From NCBI GenBank assembly GCA_963575645.1, contig OY754466.1:19942001-20006000 (forward strand): 64,000 nucleotides of DNA. Direction: 5' to 3'. Source of the stretch: Xanthostigma xanthostigma. Taxonomy: Eukaryota > Arthropoda > Insecta > Raphidioptera > Raphidiidae. Position 1 is the first letter of the stretch; the number at the start of each line of letters is the position of its first letter. The translations under genes and the position numbers were made by a program. The notes beneath the pieces were generated by a model. That model made no database searches and was not told the origin of the DNA. It worked only from the letters and a program-made list of their open reading frames with translations. This document shows, piece by piece, positions 1 through 11,074 of the stretch.

Positions 1-28
1 AATTTATAAGACGTTATCACGTCAAAAA
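1..28 (+). mobile_element. Right end of a short non-autonomous element (family X)
   Basis: The window opens inside a repeat whose end (cgttatcacgtcaaaa) also occurs at 24746, 31477 and, reversed, at 28737, 39879 and 52218. Only the terminal 28 bases are present. It lies about 10 bases from the splice donor of the adjacent ZAD exon, so the element sits in that gene's first intron. Confidence 0.7.
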
Positions 29-38
29 CACACATTAC

Positions 39-182
39 CTGTACCGCAGCACACGCCATAATAATGTCAGCTATCTGCAATTCGGTATTTCCTAACTTCC
101 CCAAAGAAAATATCGATATCATTTCTACGTTTTCAACTAAACAGACTCGACAAATATTCTTCATAGGTATATTATCCACCAT
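39..182 (-). CDS. ZAD zinc-finger gene, first exon only (gene C, runs off left edge)
   Basis: This is the first coding exon of a ZAD-domain (zinc-finger associated domain) protein. It has 48 codons, from the ATG at 182 to a GT donor at 38-37. It contains the first zinc-binding pair CRVC and ends in ACAAVQ, exactly where the first exon of the neighbouring paralogue (2683-2826) ends in ACASVQ. The two exons are near-identical in length and mostly identical in protein, which indicates a recent tandem duplication. In this family the ZAD mediates protein dimerisation and the C2H2 fingers bind DNA. The second ZAD half and all fingers would lie left of the window. A family X transposon end lies in the intron within about 10 bases of the donor. 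Whether the gene is intact cannot be seen. Confidence 0.8.
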
Positions 183-613
183 TTTTCCAAGCAAGGGATT
201 ATTTTCGGAACAAAACAATACTTATGCACAAGTACAAATCAGGGACAGTACAAATCGCATACATTCTATGATTATTTGCAGCAGGTAAGAGTAAAATTTA
301 ATCTGTTCATAGTGTTCACCTATATTCATCGAAATATAAATGGTTTACAATTAAAACATTTAAATAAATAACTAAAAATAATTAGATAGCGATATATTTT
401 ACTGTTATGAATTAAAAATTTACAATAAAATAATAAATTTGAATTGCCTAATTAATATAACAACACGTTTTTAGATTAGATTACCACTATTTGACAAATA
501 AAATATGGATACCTACTCAGAAGATATAATTTACACTTTACTCAAATTTATATGTAGAATACTTTGTCTCACAATGAGTTATCAACTCAGAACGCTTTAT
601 AAAATGTTTATGT
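183..613. other. Short AT-rich intergenic spacer between tandem ZAD genes
   Basis: These 431 bases separate the start of gene C from the stop codon of gene A. They presumably contain the promoter of gene C and the 3' UTR of gene A, both on the minus strand. No clear TATA box, repeat or other gene was recognised. Confidence 0.5.
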
Positions 614-2826
614 TTATGATTTCAAACAAGACTTTTTATGTGTTTTTAGCGATGACCCTTGAGTAAACCCTTTCCCGCACCCATTACAAACATACGGTCG
701 CTCACCTGTATGAATTCTAGTGTGTTCAACAAGATAGCGATTTTGAGTAAACTTCTTGGTACAGAACTCGCATGAATATGGTTTCGTTGCACTGTGTGTG
801 TGTTTATGTCTAACCAAATGGTGCGATCGCGAGAAAGTGGCTTTGCATACATCACACTCATATGGTCGTTTCCCCAAATGAATGCCCTCCTTATGTTTCG
901 TTAGTGAATCAGGTCTTAAAAAGTCGGCCCCACAAACATCGCAGATATACGGTCGTATTTCAGAGTGAATTCTCGAATGTGACGCCAGTTCTCCCTTAGT
1001 AACAAAAGCAATATTGCATACACTGCACACATGAGCTTTTATACCGGTGTGACGTAACATATGTTCCTGCAAATGTCCCACTTGAGTGAATCCTTTACCA
1101 CACACCGAACAAAGAAATGGTTTTTCTTTATTGTGTGTCCTAAATAGAAAATAGAAAAAAATAAAGCATTTAATTTGCGACATTTTACACGCTTAATACT
1201 TCTTAGTTTCTTATTAACACTACAGTTTTATCTCTTTCATAGGAGCTATTTGCAAGTGAATGGAGCTAAGTTGTTTCCGAATGTCATGCTCGCGGTGGCA
1301 AAATAAGAAAACTTATGCATAGTTCGTTACTATGCTTGGTCGCGTTTATGTTTGTTGCATTGCCAACACGCTCGAGTCATGTCAATATTAATAAAAAGTA
1401 TCAATAGGGTTTCGTCTGATGCATATGAAAGAGACGAGTGAACCTACTAATTAATATTAGTAGATTTCTTACCTTAAATGACTTTTTAAATTACTAAGTT
1501 GTTTGAACGCTTTGGTACATACATCACAAACATACTTTGCAATGTTTGAATGTCTATTTGCGTGTTGCGTCAGAAATTTTTCTTTGGAAAAAGTTTTGTC
1601 ACACTGATTGCAAGAAAATATTTGATCTTGATCTTTCACAGTATTTAGATTGTCGTCATTAATGCTCCTTTTCTTCGAGTCTTGCATTTGTTTCTTATTC
1701 TTTTTACTGCCCGGTTTTTTCATTTTATCTTTTCTGCACGTGAGATCAATTGCATGTACTGAATCGTGGCGAATTAATGACTCCTTTCTTGCAAAACCTT
1801 TATAACAGCGTTCGCATTCATATTCCTTACTGTTTGTATGATTCTTTAAATGCTTATTCATGTATTTTGTTGCCATGCTTTTCTCACAAAGAGGACATTT
1901 CGATATCTTTGATAAATCACCACCACTTTTTGCAGGTACGCTTGTGCCACTGTTGAATTTCGCATCATTTTTTGTTGTAAGTGGGTCAATTTCATTTAAA
2001 TGTTTCATTTCTTCAGAATCGGAATCGGATACATCCAAATTACTTGAATATGAATATATATCTGGCTTAATGTCAATTTCTTCGTGCATTTCTGATCCAG
2101 AAAAACACTCATTCTTAGGTAAAAGCAATTTGTCAAATCTTTTTCGAAGTAAAGCATCTGACTTTTCGCATTTCTGTTTGAAGGTGCTTATAATTTTCAC
2201 TTCTTTATTGCATTCAACACAAATCTCACTAGGTAAACCATCTCCCATGGTTATCTTTAAAAATAATATTTATTGCATTTTGGAAAAATACATAGGGAAA
2301 ATACAAAGCATTTTTTAATGGATCAACGAAATCTATAGACACCTGAAAAAGCAAGCTATTCCCAGTTGTCACGTTGCACCGTTAACCACTTAATTTTGAC
2401 AGTACGATAAATTTAGATAATTTTTTTTTTAAATAATTATTATTATACCTGAAGTGATTACAAATATGAGCACGGAATTTAATAACAAACTTCTTTACTG
2501 TCTGACGTCTATCAATGAATAACCGTTTGAGTGTTTCATTTTTCGGGTATTTTTATATTTATGTATCTTCAACAACTCACTAATAATATACACATAATAA
2601 TGATAAAAAATAACGTTGATCAATTAAAAAAATGCCATTGTCCGCTAGTACTAAATATCAAAATAATGCAAAGCATTCTTACCTGCACTGACGCACATGC
2701 CATTATAATGTCTGATATTTGCAGTTCAGAATTTTCTAATTTTTCCAAAGAAAATATAGATTTTGTTTGCACATTTTCAAGTAAACAAATTCGGCATACA
2801 TTTTTCATCGGTATGTTGTCAACCAT
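614..2826 (-). CDS. ZAD-C2H2 zinc-finger protein (gene A), three exons
   Basis: This is a putative sequence-specific nuclear DNA-binding protein. The CDS is complement(join(614..1139,1473..2254,2683..2826)), 483 residues, and all junctions are GT-AG with matching phase. The ZAD is split over exons 1 and 2: CRIC at residues 11-14 and CVEC at about 60-63 give the four zinc ligands. An acidic, serine-rich linker follows. From about residue 168 there are ten C2H2-like fingers, several joined by TGEKP-type linkers. The final finger ends in Cys where the second His is expected (HKKSC), so it is C2HC or degenerate. The region after intron 2 begins RTHNKEKPF, which matches an uninterrupted stretch in the paralogue at 14040-14922 and confirms the splice. 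Target genes are not inferable. Confidence 0.9.
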
Positions 2827-3313
2827 TTTTAAATCCCAGGTAATAATAATCAGAAAAAAAAATAGCAAACACAACATTCAGAATAGTACTTTCCAGAGAG
2901 CTCAGAGCATTGGTAATTTCAGTACTGTGTGATAATAACTAATTAAACTAATAATTATTATTACCAGAGGATCTATTCTAATTTCTGTATACGGAAACAA
3001 TGTATAAATCAAGAATTAACGAAAAACCATTTACACAATCTCGTCTGAACAATTTATTTCCCATCTTTTCACATTTATTGTACTATAAACACAAAATTGA
3101 AGGAGTGAGTCATACACTTATACTTTATAATGTAATATATGCGACATATTTTTATGCATGGGCTGCATACTTTACCGTGCCATTAGGCGAACCATACTAT
3201 AATAATGACTCACTCCTACTATTTTGGTAGTTTACTAGACAAAATTATAATTGAGAAATTTATTTCTTTTGCTATAACTTATATAAACTTATTAATAGTA
3301 CGACCAGAATATT
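2827..3313. other. Intergenic spacer between ZAD genes A and B
   Basis: These 487 AT-rich bases lie between the gene A start and the gene B stop. By position they hold the gene A promoter and the gene B 3' UTR. No repeat or RNA gene was recognised. Confidence 0.5.
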
Positions 3314-3661
<348 letters not shown>

Positions 3662-3821
3662 TTAAAACAAATGTTCATTTGAGAAGTGAACACCGTAAAC
3701 TGACAAATGGAAGTTATTCACATCTACATGCTATAGTATGGAATCTGGTAATGACCAAAAAATATCTAGCGTACTTATGAGAGAATGGAAAAATTAAACA
3801 TTATAATAGCGATTGTAAATA

Positions 3822-4316
3822 CAGTGTAACCTCTTTATAACGTCCTTCGTTATAACGGAAAACTCCCTATAACGTAGAAATTTTTAAAATTTGGTTGATT
3901 TACCTTAAAACGCATATATTAATACCCTCTTTATAGCGCAACAGCCATTTTCTATTACAAAGAAATATGTTCATATTTAGGCGTCAGCAAATATTTACAG
4001 ACATAAAGAGGACGATTCGGAACCATCATCATCTATTCAACAAGCACATGATGCCGCCAAACTTATCGATAAATTCCTATTGTTTAATGAAGATGATTCC
4101 ACAACATCCCAAGACATGCGTACGATACTTAATAAAATACAAAACAAACATTGGAATAGCAAAAAACGTCAGGCAATGTTAACAGACTATATGTGTTTGG
4201 AATAAATTAATTAGGTGAAATTTGACATTTTTCTTTCTTCCTTCCATATAACGAAAACTCTTTATAACGAAAAATATGCTCGGTCCCTTGAGATTCGTTA
4301 TAAACAGGTTACACTG
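3822..4316 (+). mobile_element. pogo/Tigger-like non-autonomous element
   Basis: A 495-bp element bounded by inverted termini CAGTGTAACCTCTTTATAAC and its imperfect complement, flanked by TA on both sides (3820-3821 and 4317-4318). That is the target duplication expected of the Tc1/mariner/pogo superfamily. A sister copy of 493 bp is at 38467-38959. It lies in the last intron of ZAD gene B. Confidence 0.8.
4011..4205 (+). pseudogene. Remnant of pogo-like transposase C-terminus
   Basis: Inside the element, 64 codons from 4011 read DDSEPSSSIQQAHDAAKL and continue to a stop at 4203-4205. The acidic, helical character and the position next to the right terminus resemble the C-terminal tail of pogo/Tigger (CENP-B-like) transposases. 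The catalytic DDE and DNA-binding parts are absent, so this is an internal-deletion derivative. The related copy at 38467-38959 retains the same stretch in degraded form. Confidence 0.55.
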
Positions 4317-4962
4317 TAAATCAATTAATGTATAGTCATGGCTCATTTTGTTCCAATGCTAAATTCCGTATGTACACCTTTACCGGTTTACTTCTGTATT
4401 GAGATTTTATCTGGAGGCGAAGCCCATTTCAAAATACTCAATATATATTACATTGACAGTACCTATACGGGGTTTCGATGTTTTATTTAAAATGTGTATT
4501 TCCGAGGACGAAATTTGTCGCTGGGGTTATAATTAATCCCTCAAACGTATTTATATTAAAGAGAAACAATTGCGACTTTGGTCACATCTTAAAATGTGGC
4601 AGAATCATTGATGTTCGCTCTAATGATAAGGTTAACTTCGTTGCTTTCTGCATGCAAACGTCAAATTTAAAAGAAAAATCGCATGAAAATAGCGGTGTAT
4701 AATCAATTGATAGCTGTCACTTTTCAATTTAATAATTTATTCTCAACATTTACACTTGATTCATTGACACAATTAGGTACTGCACAACACTTCATGCTTC
4801 TTCTTCGATTTTTAAAATGACGTATGTAGCTTCCACAATTATAAACATTTACAAAAATACGTAGCGCGCAATGCTTTACTATATGAGACGCTTCGCATAG
4901 GATATTTCATTGATGTGCTGAGGAGATGGCGCATAGTTGAAGTAAAATTCCAATAGATTATG
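4317..4962. other. Intronic sequence of gene B, no feature recognised
   Basis: About 650 AT-rich bases lie between the pogo-like element and the DUF7869-type element. No convincing coding, repeat or RNA signal was found. Confidence 0.4.
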
Positions 4963-5577
4963 AATTCTGTGGTCAAGAGGCAAACGGGCTTAAGTCGATT
5001 TTTTGGAAATTTACTTTTTTATATTAGTATATGTAATTTTTGATACTCTTTCTACTGTAAAAAGGGCTAAAGTGTAGCTGTTTTCTTGTAAAATTGATGT
5101 AGGTATGCCAAAAGGCTTAAGTCAGAAGTGATTCAAATAGCAACTGGAAAAAGGTACTATGTCAAATAAGATTTAAAGTCACATTTAAATTTAATAAAAT
5201 AAGATCATAAGTGTACATAGGCTGTTTTGTCCGTTAAACTATTTCTTTTTTTAAAGAAATAATTATAGTTACAAAGAAGCCTATGTCGATCTGATATACT
5301 GTTGGCTGTTTCTACTTTACAAATTGTACGGTTTTAAGTGTACATAAGTCCGTTTACCATTCTTCTCTTTGGAAGTGACTGTATTTAAAACATATATAAG
5401 CCTCTTTTCTGTTTCGATACATTTTAAATTAACGTACTAATGTCGAATTTAGTACCTTTTTCCTGATGCAATATCTGTTATGTTAATCAGTGAGCGAGTA
5501 ACAGAAAAGGGCTGTTTGTGAATAACTACAGTTTATTTGTGATATATTTGAACTTATTTGTGTATTATTGTGAAACA

Positions 5578-5641
5578 ATGAGTCGGGCCAGGAAAATGCT
5601 GGAAATGGTTGATCGTGGGAATTCTGAACCGGAACCTTCAG
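5578..5641 (+). CDS. DUF7869-like gene, exon 1
   Basis: Exon 1 starts at the ATG at 5578 and encodes MSRARKMLEMVDRGNSEPEPS plus the first base of a Gly codon, before a GTAATA donor at 5642. The phase matches the acceptor at 11073-11074. This gives an in-frame junction Ser-Gly-Ser-Thr-Asn-Glu that extends the downstream reading frame at its N-terminus. I chose this start because it is the first ATG after the AT-rich leader and is preceded by ACA (acaATG). Its existence explains why no ATG opens the large downstream frame at the expected place. Confidence 0.7.
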
Positions 5642-5756
5642 GTAATAATAAATAATATTAATAACCAGTGGGAGTATATGCCCAAGTAATTCAAGAATTA
5701 CAAGGCGCGAAATTTTACATCATATACCCTGGTGTTTTGTTTGAAAATTGGTGTAT

Positions 5757-5976
5757 ATTTATCGTTCAGCCCGGATTTTTTTTTTTTTTTAAACTCCACA
5801 TTTGCCGCTTCCCGTTTCACTGAGAGACAATTCGCATACCCCTTTATCGTTCACCCCGGAATTACAATTCGCATACCCGTTTATCGTTAACCCCGAAATT
5901 ATTTTTTTAAAAACTCCACCTCTGCCCCATCGCGTTTCACTGCGAGACAATTCGCATACCCCTTTATCAAAAAAAG
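5757..5976. repeat. Two degenerate copies of a ~120-bp unit leading into the satellite
   Basis: A block with 'tttatcgtt', 'aactccac' and 'aattcgcatacccctttatc' occurs twice, with about 120 bases between corresponding motifs (5829 and 5948). The period equals that of the adjacent satellite although the sequence is different. Confidence 0.55.
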
Positions 5977-8900
5977 CTTAGTCCGCCATATTAGATTTAG
6001 GATGACGTCACTTTATTTTTCGAGTTATTCTCAGCAAGCCCTTTCATTTGATACTTATATTGTAGGAAAACATAATAAACTTAGTCCGCCATCTTTAGAA
6101 ATCCGCCATATTGGATTTAGAGTGATGTCACTTTATTTTTCGAGGTATTTTCAGCAAGCCCTTTCATTTGATACCCATATTGTAGGAAAGCAAAATAAAA
6201 TTAGTCCGCCATTTTAGAAGTCCGCCACATTGGATTTAGAGTGACGTCACTTTATTTTTCGAGTTATTCTCAGCAAGCCCTTTCATTTGATACCCATATT
6301 GTAGGAAAGCATAATAAAATTAGTCTGCCATCTTTAGAAGTCCGCCATATTGGATTTAGAATGACCTCACTTTATTTTTCGAGTTATTTACAGCAAGCCC
6401 TTTCATTTGATACCCATATTGTAGGAAAGCATAAAAAACTTAGTCCGCCATCTTTAGAATTTCGTCATATTGGTTTTAGAGTGACGTCACTTTATTTTTC
6501 GAGTTATTCTCAGCAAGCCCTTTCATTTGATACTTATATTGTAGGAAAGCATAATAAACTTAGTCCGCCATCTTTAGAAATCCGCCATATTGGATTTAGA
6601 GTGATGTCACTTTATTTTTCGAGGTATTTTCAGCAAGCCCTTTCATTTGATACCCATATTGTAGGAAAGCAAAATAAAATTAGTCCGCCATTTTAGAAGT
6701 CCGCCATATTGGATTTAGAGTGACGTCACTTTATTTTTTGAGTTATTCTCAGCAAGCCCTTTCATTTGATACCCATATTGTAGGAAAGCATAAAAAACTT
6801 AGTCCACCATCATTAGAAATCCGCCATATTAGATTTAGACTGACGTCACTTTATTTTTCGAGTTACTCTCAGCAAGCCCATTTGATACCCATATTGTAGG
6901 AAAGCATAATAAACTTAGTCCGCCATCTTTAGAAGTCCGCCATATTGGATTTAGAGTGATGTCACTTTATTTTTCGAGTTATTCTCAGCAAGCCCTTTCA
7001 TTTGATACCCATATTGTAGGAAAGCAGAATAAAATTAGTCCGCCATTTTTAGGAGGCCAGCTATATTGGATTTAAAGTAACGTCACTTTATTTTTCGAGT
7101 TATTCTCAGCAAGCCCTTTCATTTGATACCCATATTGTAGGAAAGCATAATAAAATTAACCGCCATTTTTAGAAATCCGCCATATTGGATTTAGAGTACG
7201 TCACTTTATTTTTCGACTTATTTTCAGCAAGCCCTTTCATTTGATACCTATATTGTAGGAAAGCATAAAAAACTTAGTCTGCCATCTTTAGAAGTAGGTA
7301 CGCCATGTTGGATTCAGAGTTACGTCACTTTATTTTTCGAGTTATTCTCAGCAAGCCCTTTCATTTGATACCCATATTGTAGGAAAGCATAATAAAATTA
7401 GTACGCCATTTTTAGAAGTCCGCCATATTGGATTTAGAGTGACGTCACTTTATTTTTCGAGTTATTCTCAGCAAGCCTTTTCATTTGATACCCATATTGT
7501 AGGAAAGCATAATAAACTTGGTCCGCCATCTTTAGAAGTCAGCCATATTGGATTTAGAGTGACCTCACTTTATTTTTCGAGTTATTTACAGCAAGCCCTT
7601 TCATTTGATACCCATATTGTAGGAAAGCATAAAAAACTTAGTTCGCCATTTTTAGAAGTCCGCCATATTGGATTTAGAGTAACGTCACTTTATTTTTCGA
7701 GTTATTCTCAGCAAGCCCTTTCATTTGATACCCATATTGTAGGAAAGCATAATAAACTTCGTCCGCCATCTTTAGAAGTCCGCCATATTGGATTTAGAGT
7801 GACCTCACTTTATTTTTCGAGTTATTTACAGCAAGCCCTTTCATTTGATACCCATATTGTAGGAAAGCATAAAAAACTTAGTCCGCCATCTTTAGAATTT
7901 CGCCATATTGGTTTTAGAGTGACGTCACTTTATTTTTCGAGTTATTCTCAGCAAGCCCTTTCATTTGATACCCATATTGTAGGAAAACATAAAAAACTTA
8001 ATCCGCCATTTTTAGAAGTCCGCCATATTGGATTTAGAGTAACGTCACTTTATTTTTCGAGTTATTCTCAGCAAGCCCTTTCATTTGATACCCATATTGT
8101 AGGAAAGCATAATAAAATTAGTACGCCATTTTTAGAAGTCCGCCATATTGGATTTAGAGTGACGTCACTTTATTTTTCGAGTTATTCTCAGCAAGCCCTT
8201 TCATTTGATACCCATATTGTAGGAAAGCATAATAAACTTGGTCCGCCATCTTTAGAAGTCAGCCATATTGGATTTAGAGTGACCTCACTTTATTTTTCGA
8301 GTTATTTACAGCAAGCCCTTTCATTTGATACCCATATTGTAGGAAAGCATAAAAAACTTAGTCCGCCATCTTTAGAATTTCGCCATATTGGTTTTAGAGT
8401 GACGTCACTTTATTTTTCGAGTTATTCTCAGCAAGCCCTTTCATTTGATACCCATATTGTAGGAAAACATAAAAAACTTAGTCCGCCATTTTTAGAAGTC
8501 CGCCATATTGGATTTAGAGTAACGTCACTTTATTTTTCGAGTTATTCTCAGCAAGCCCTTTCATTTGATACCCATATTGTAGGAAAGCATAATAAAATTA
8601 GTACGCCATTTTTAGAAGTCCGCCATATTGGATTTAGAGTGACGTCACTTTATTTTTCGAGTTATTCTCAGCAAGCCCTTTCATTTGATACCCATATTGT
8701 AGGAAAGCATAATAAACTTGGTCCGCCATCTTTAGAAGTCAGCCATATTGGATTTAGAGTGACCTCACTTTATTTTTCGAGTTATTTACAGCAAGCCCTT
8801 TCATTTGATACCCATATTGTAGGAAAGCATAAAAAACTTAGTTCGCCATTTTTAGAAGTCCGCCATATTGGATTTAGAGTAACGTCACTTTATTTTTCGA

Positions 8901-9849
8901 GTTATTCTCAGCAAGCCCTTTCATTTGATACCCATATTGTAGGAAAGCATAATAAACTTCGTCCGCCATCTTTAGAAGTCCGCCATATTGGATTTAGAGT
9001 GACCTCACTTTATTTTTCGAGTTATTTACAGCAAGCCCTTTCATTTGATACCCATATTGTAGGAAAGCATAAAAAACTTAGTCCGCCATCTTTAGAATTT
9101 CGCCATATTGGTTTTAGAGTGACGTCACTTTATTTTTCGAGTTATTCTCAGCAAGCCCTTTCATTTGATACCCATATTGTAGGAAAACATAAAAAACTTA
9201 GTCCGCCATTTTTAGAAGTCCGCCATATTGGATTTAGAGTAACGTCACTTTATTTTTCGAGTTATTCTCAGCAAGCCCTTTCATTTGATACCCATATTGT
9301 AGGAAAGCATAATAATATTAGTCCGCCATCTTTAGAAGTCCGCCATATTGGATTTCAGTGACGTCACTTTATTTTTCGAGTTATTTACAGCAAGCCCTTT
9401 TATTTGATACCCATATTGTAGGAAAGCATAATAAAATTAGTCCGCCATCTTTAGAAGTCCGCCATATTGGATTTAGAGTGACGTCACTTTATGTTTCGAG
9501 TTATTAACAGCAAGCCCTTTCATTTGATACCCATATTGTAGGAAAGCATAAAAAACTTAGTCCGCCATCATTAGAAGTCTGCCATATTGGATTTAGAGTA
9601 ACGTCACTTTATTTTTCGAGTTATTCTCAGCAAGCCCTTTCATTTGATACCCATATTGTAGGAAAGCATAATAAAATTAGTACGCCATTTTTAGAAGTCC
9701 GCCATATTGGATTTAGAGTGACGTCACTTTAATTTTCGAGTTATTCTCAGCAAGCCCTTTCATTTGATACCCATATTGTAGGAAAGCATAATAAAATTAG
9801 TCCGTCATATTTAGAAGTTCGCCATATTGGATTTAGAGTGACGTCACAT
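5977..9849 (+). repeat. Satellite array, 120-bp monomer, about 32 copies
   Basis: Monomers run cgtcactttatttttcgag ... agcaagccctttcatttga ... cgccatattggatttagag. The period is exactly 120 bp from 7440 to 9350, with a few single-base indels near both ends. Most monomers contain TGACGTCA or a one-base variant (TGACCTCA, TAACGTCA, TGATGTCA). Because 120 is 40 codons, frames without stops run through the array, but the translation is a by-product. The array lies entirely within the intron of the DUF7869-like gene. A higher-order pattern of six monomer variants is visible from 7440. Confidence 0.97.
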
Positions 9850-10139
9850 AGCTAACCATGCATTGTTATCCAAACTTAACGTGTATACAAATTTTCATCT
9901 CAATCGGTTGAAGATATTTGCTTCAAAATTACCGAAGGCATTCTTGTCGCTCACTTAGTAATTCAGTCGCTCACTTAGTAATTTAGTCGCTCACTTATTA
10001 ATTTAGTCACACAACTGTTATTTTAATATTCAAGTTATTAAAACAGTATCTCATCACCAAGTTTTTTTTTTATTCGACCGTTTGATAATTCCCCAATTAT
10101 TATTATATAAAACAACATTATAAGAGGTATATTCTTTTA
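9850..10139 (+). repeat. Satellite flank with a short 23-bp tandem repeat
   Basis: After the last CRE-like palindrome the sequence changes to a dispersed-repeat type (ttttcatctcaatcggttga). It then carries three copies of cgctcacttagtaatt with a period of about 23 bases at 9949-10015. Confidence 0.6.
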
Positions 10140-10890
10140 CGCATGCGCCGATGTTCCCAAAAAACAATAGGCCACTTCATATTTGCATATCAAACATCCT
10201 CCCAAAATTTGGTTTCAATCCGCTCGTCCGTGGTGTCGGAATAGTAAGAAATGTCAAAAGTGACGTTTGCATCTGTCACAGTATTATGTTCTAATAATTA
10301 GTTATTCAAATTGTTAACCCAGAAGGCGTTGCATTTTACAAATATTCGAAACGGCATCCGTTTTTGAACAAATGCTATCTTTTAATTTCATTATTGTAAT
10401 AAATAATATTATCGACCAATTTTATTTGAAATACAGAACATACGTAATTTTTAAATTGCCATGTTAAACCGTGCAACAGAGAGAGATAACCGAAAGATGT
10501 TTGCCATCGGTTATATCAGATTGAATTTATTTCTATATAAATGTGTATAAAAAAACTGATTGGGCAAATTCTGTTGTACGAAATTTATGTAAAATTTTCT
10601 CCTCTTTCGTTTAAGACAGGTTTCGAACCGATCTGATTTAAATTGAGCGAGTTATAAGCGAAAAACTTCGTTTTTTCTAAATTGCTCCCCTCTGGAGCAA
10701 AAATTCAAAAATCGGGCGACGTTAGGATCTAAGTTACCCGGAGACGAATCGAACAAAAAAAAGTTTTTTAAAATCGGTTAAGGCGTTTGAGCTGTACACA
10801 ATCCACAAAAAAGCGTGACATACAGATTCACAGATTCACAGATTCACAGACAAAGCGAGTACATATAGGCGCTTTAGCTTACGCTATTCG
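10140..10890. repeat. Dispersed repeat family Y (composite)
   Basis: The block starting cgcatgcgccgatgttccc recurs in diverged form at about 32755 and, reversed, at about 45030. Internal parts (cctctttcgtttaagac and gaccaagtttttttt-like stretches) match, in reverse, the interior of the family X copies at 28737-29407 and 39879-40448. An 8-bp tandem (cagattca, three copies) lies at about 10824-10850, just before gcgctttagcttacgctatt. No coding capacity was seen. Confidence 0.6.
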
Positions 10891-11074
10891 CGCCTAATAA
10901 TTACAATTTACATTAGTTTTAAATAATTTGCACTTAAGAACTTTAATTTAATAACAATCGTTTCGCCCTGCGACCCGAGTTTTTTAAATTAATGTTCTTA
11001 ATAAACTGTAAATTATTTAAAACTTTGTTTTCATTTTTTAAATCGCGTTTCGAATAATTATATTATTTTTCTAG

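Noticed and set aside
1860-2318. 152-codon plus-strand frame
   Set aside because: Antisense shadow of ZAD gene A exon 2; no recognisable domain.
3000-3230. 76-codon frame between ZAD genes
   Set aside because: AT-rich, no homology, positioned in the promoter/UTR spacer.
7439-9361. 640-residue open reading frame as a repeat protein
   Set aside because: It is a translation of the 120-bp satellite; the frame exists because 120 is divisible by three, and it lies in an intron.
5977-9849. CRISPR-like array
   Set aside because: Units are contiguous 120-bp satellite monomers without unique spacers, in a eukaryotic intron.
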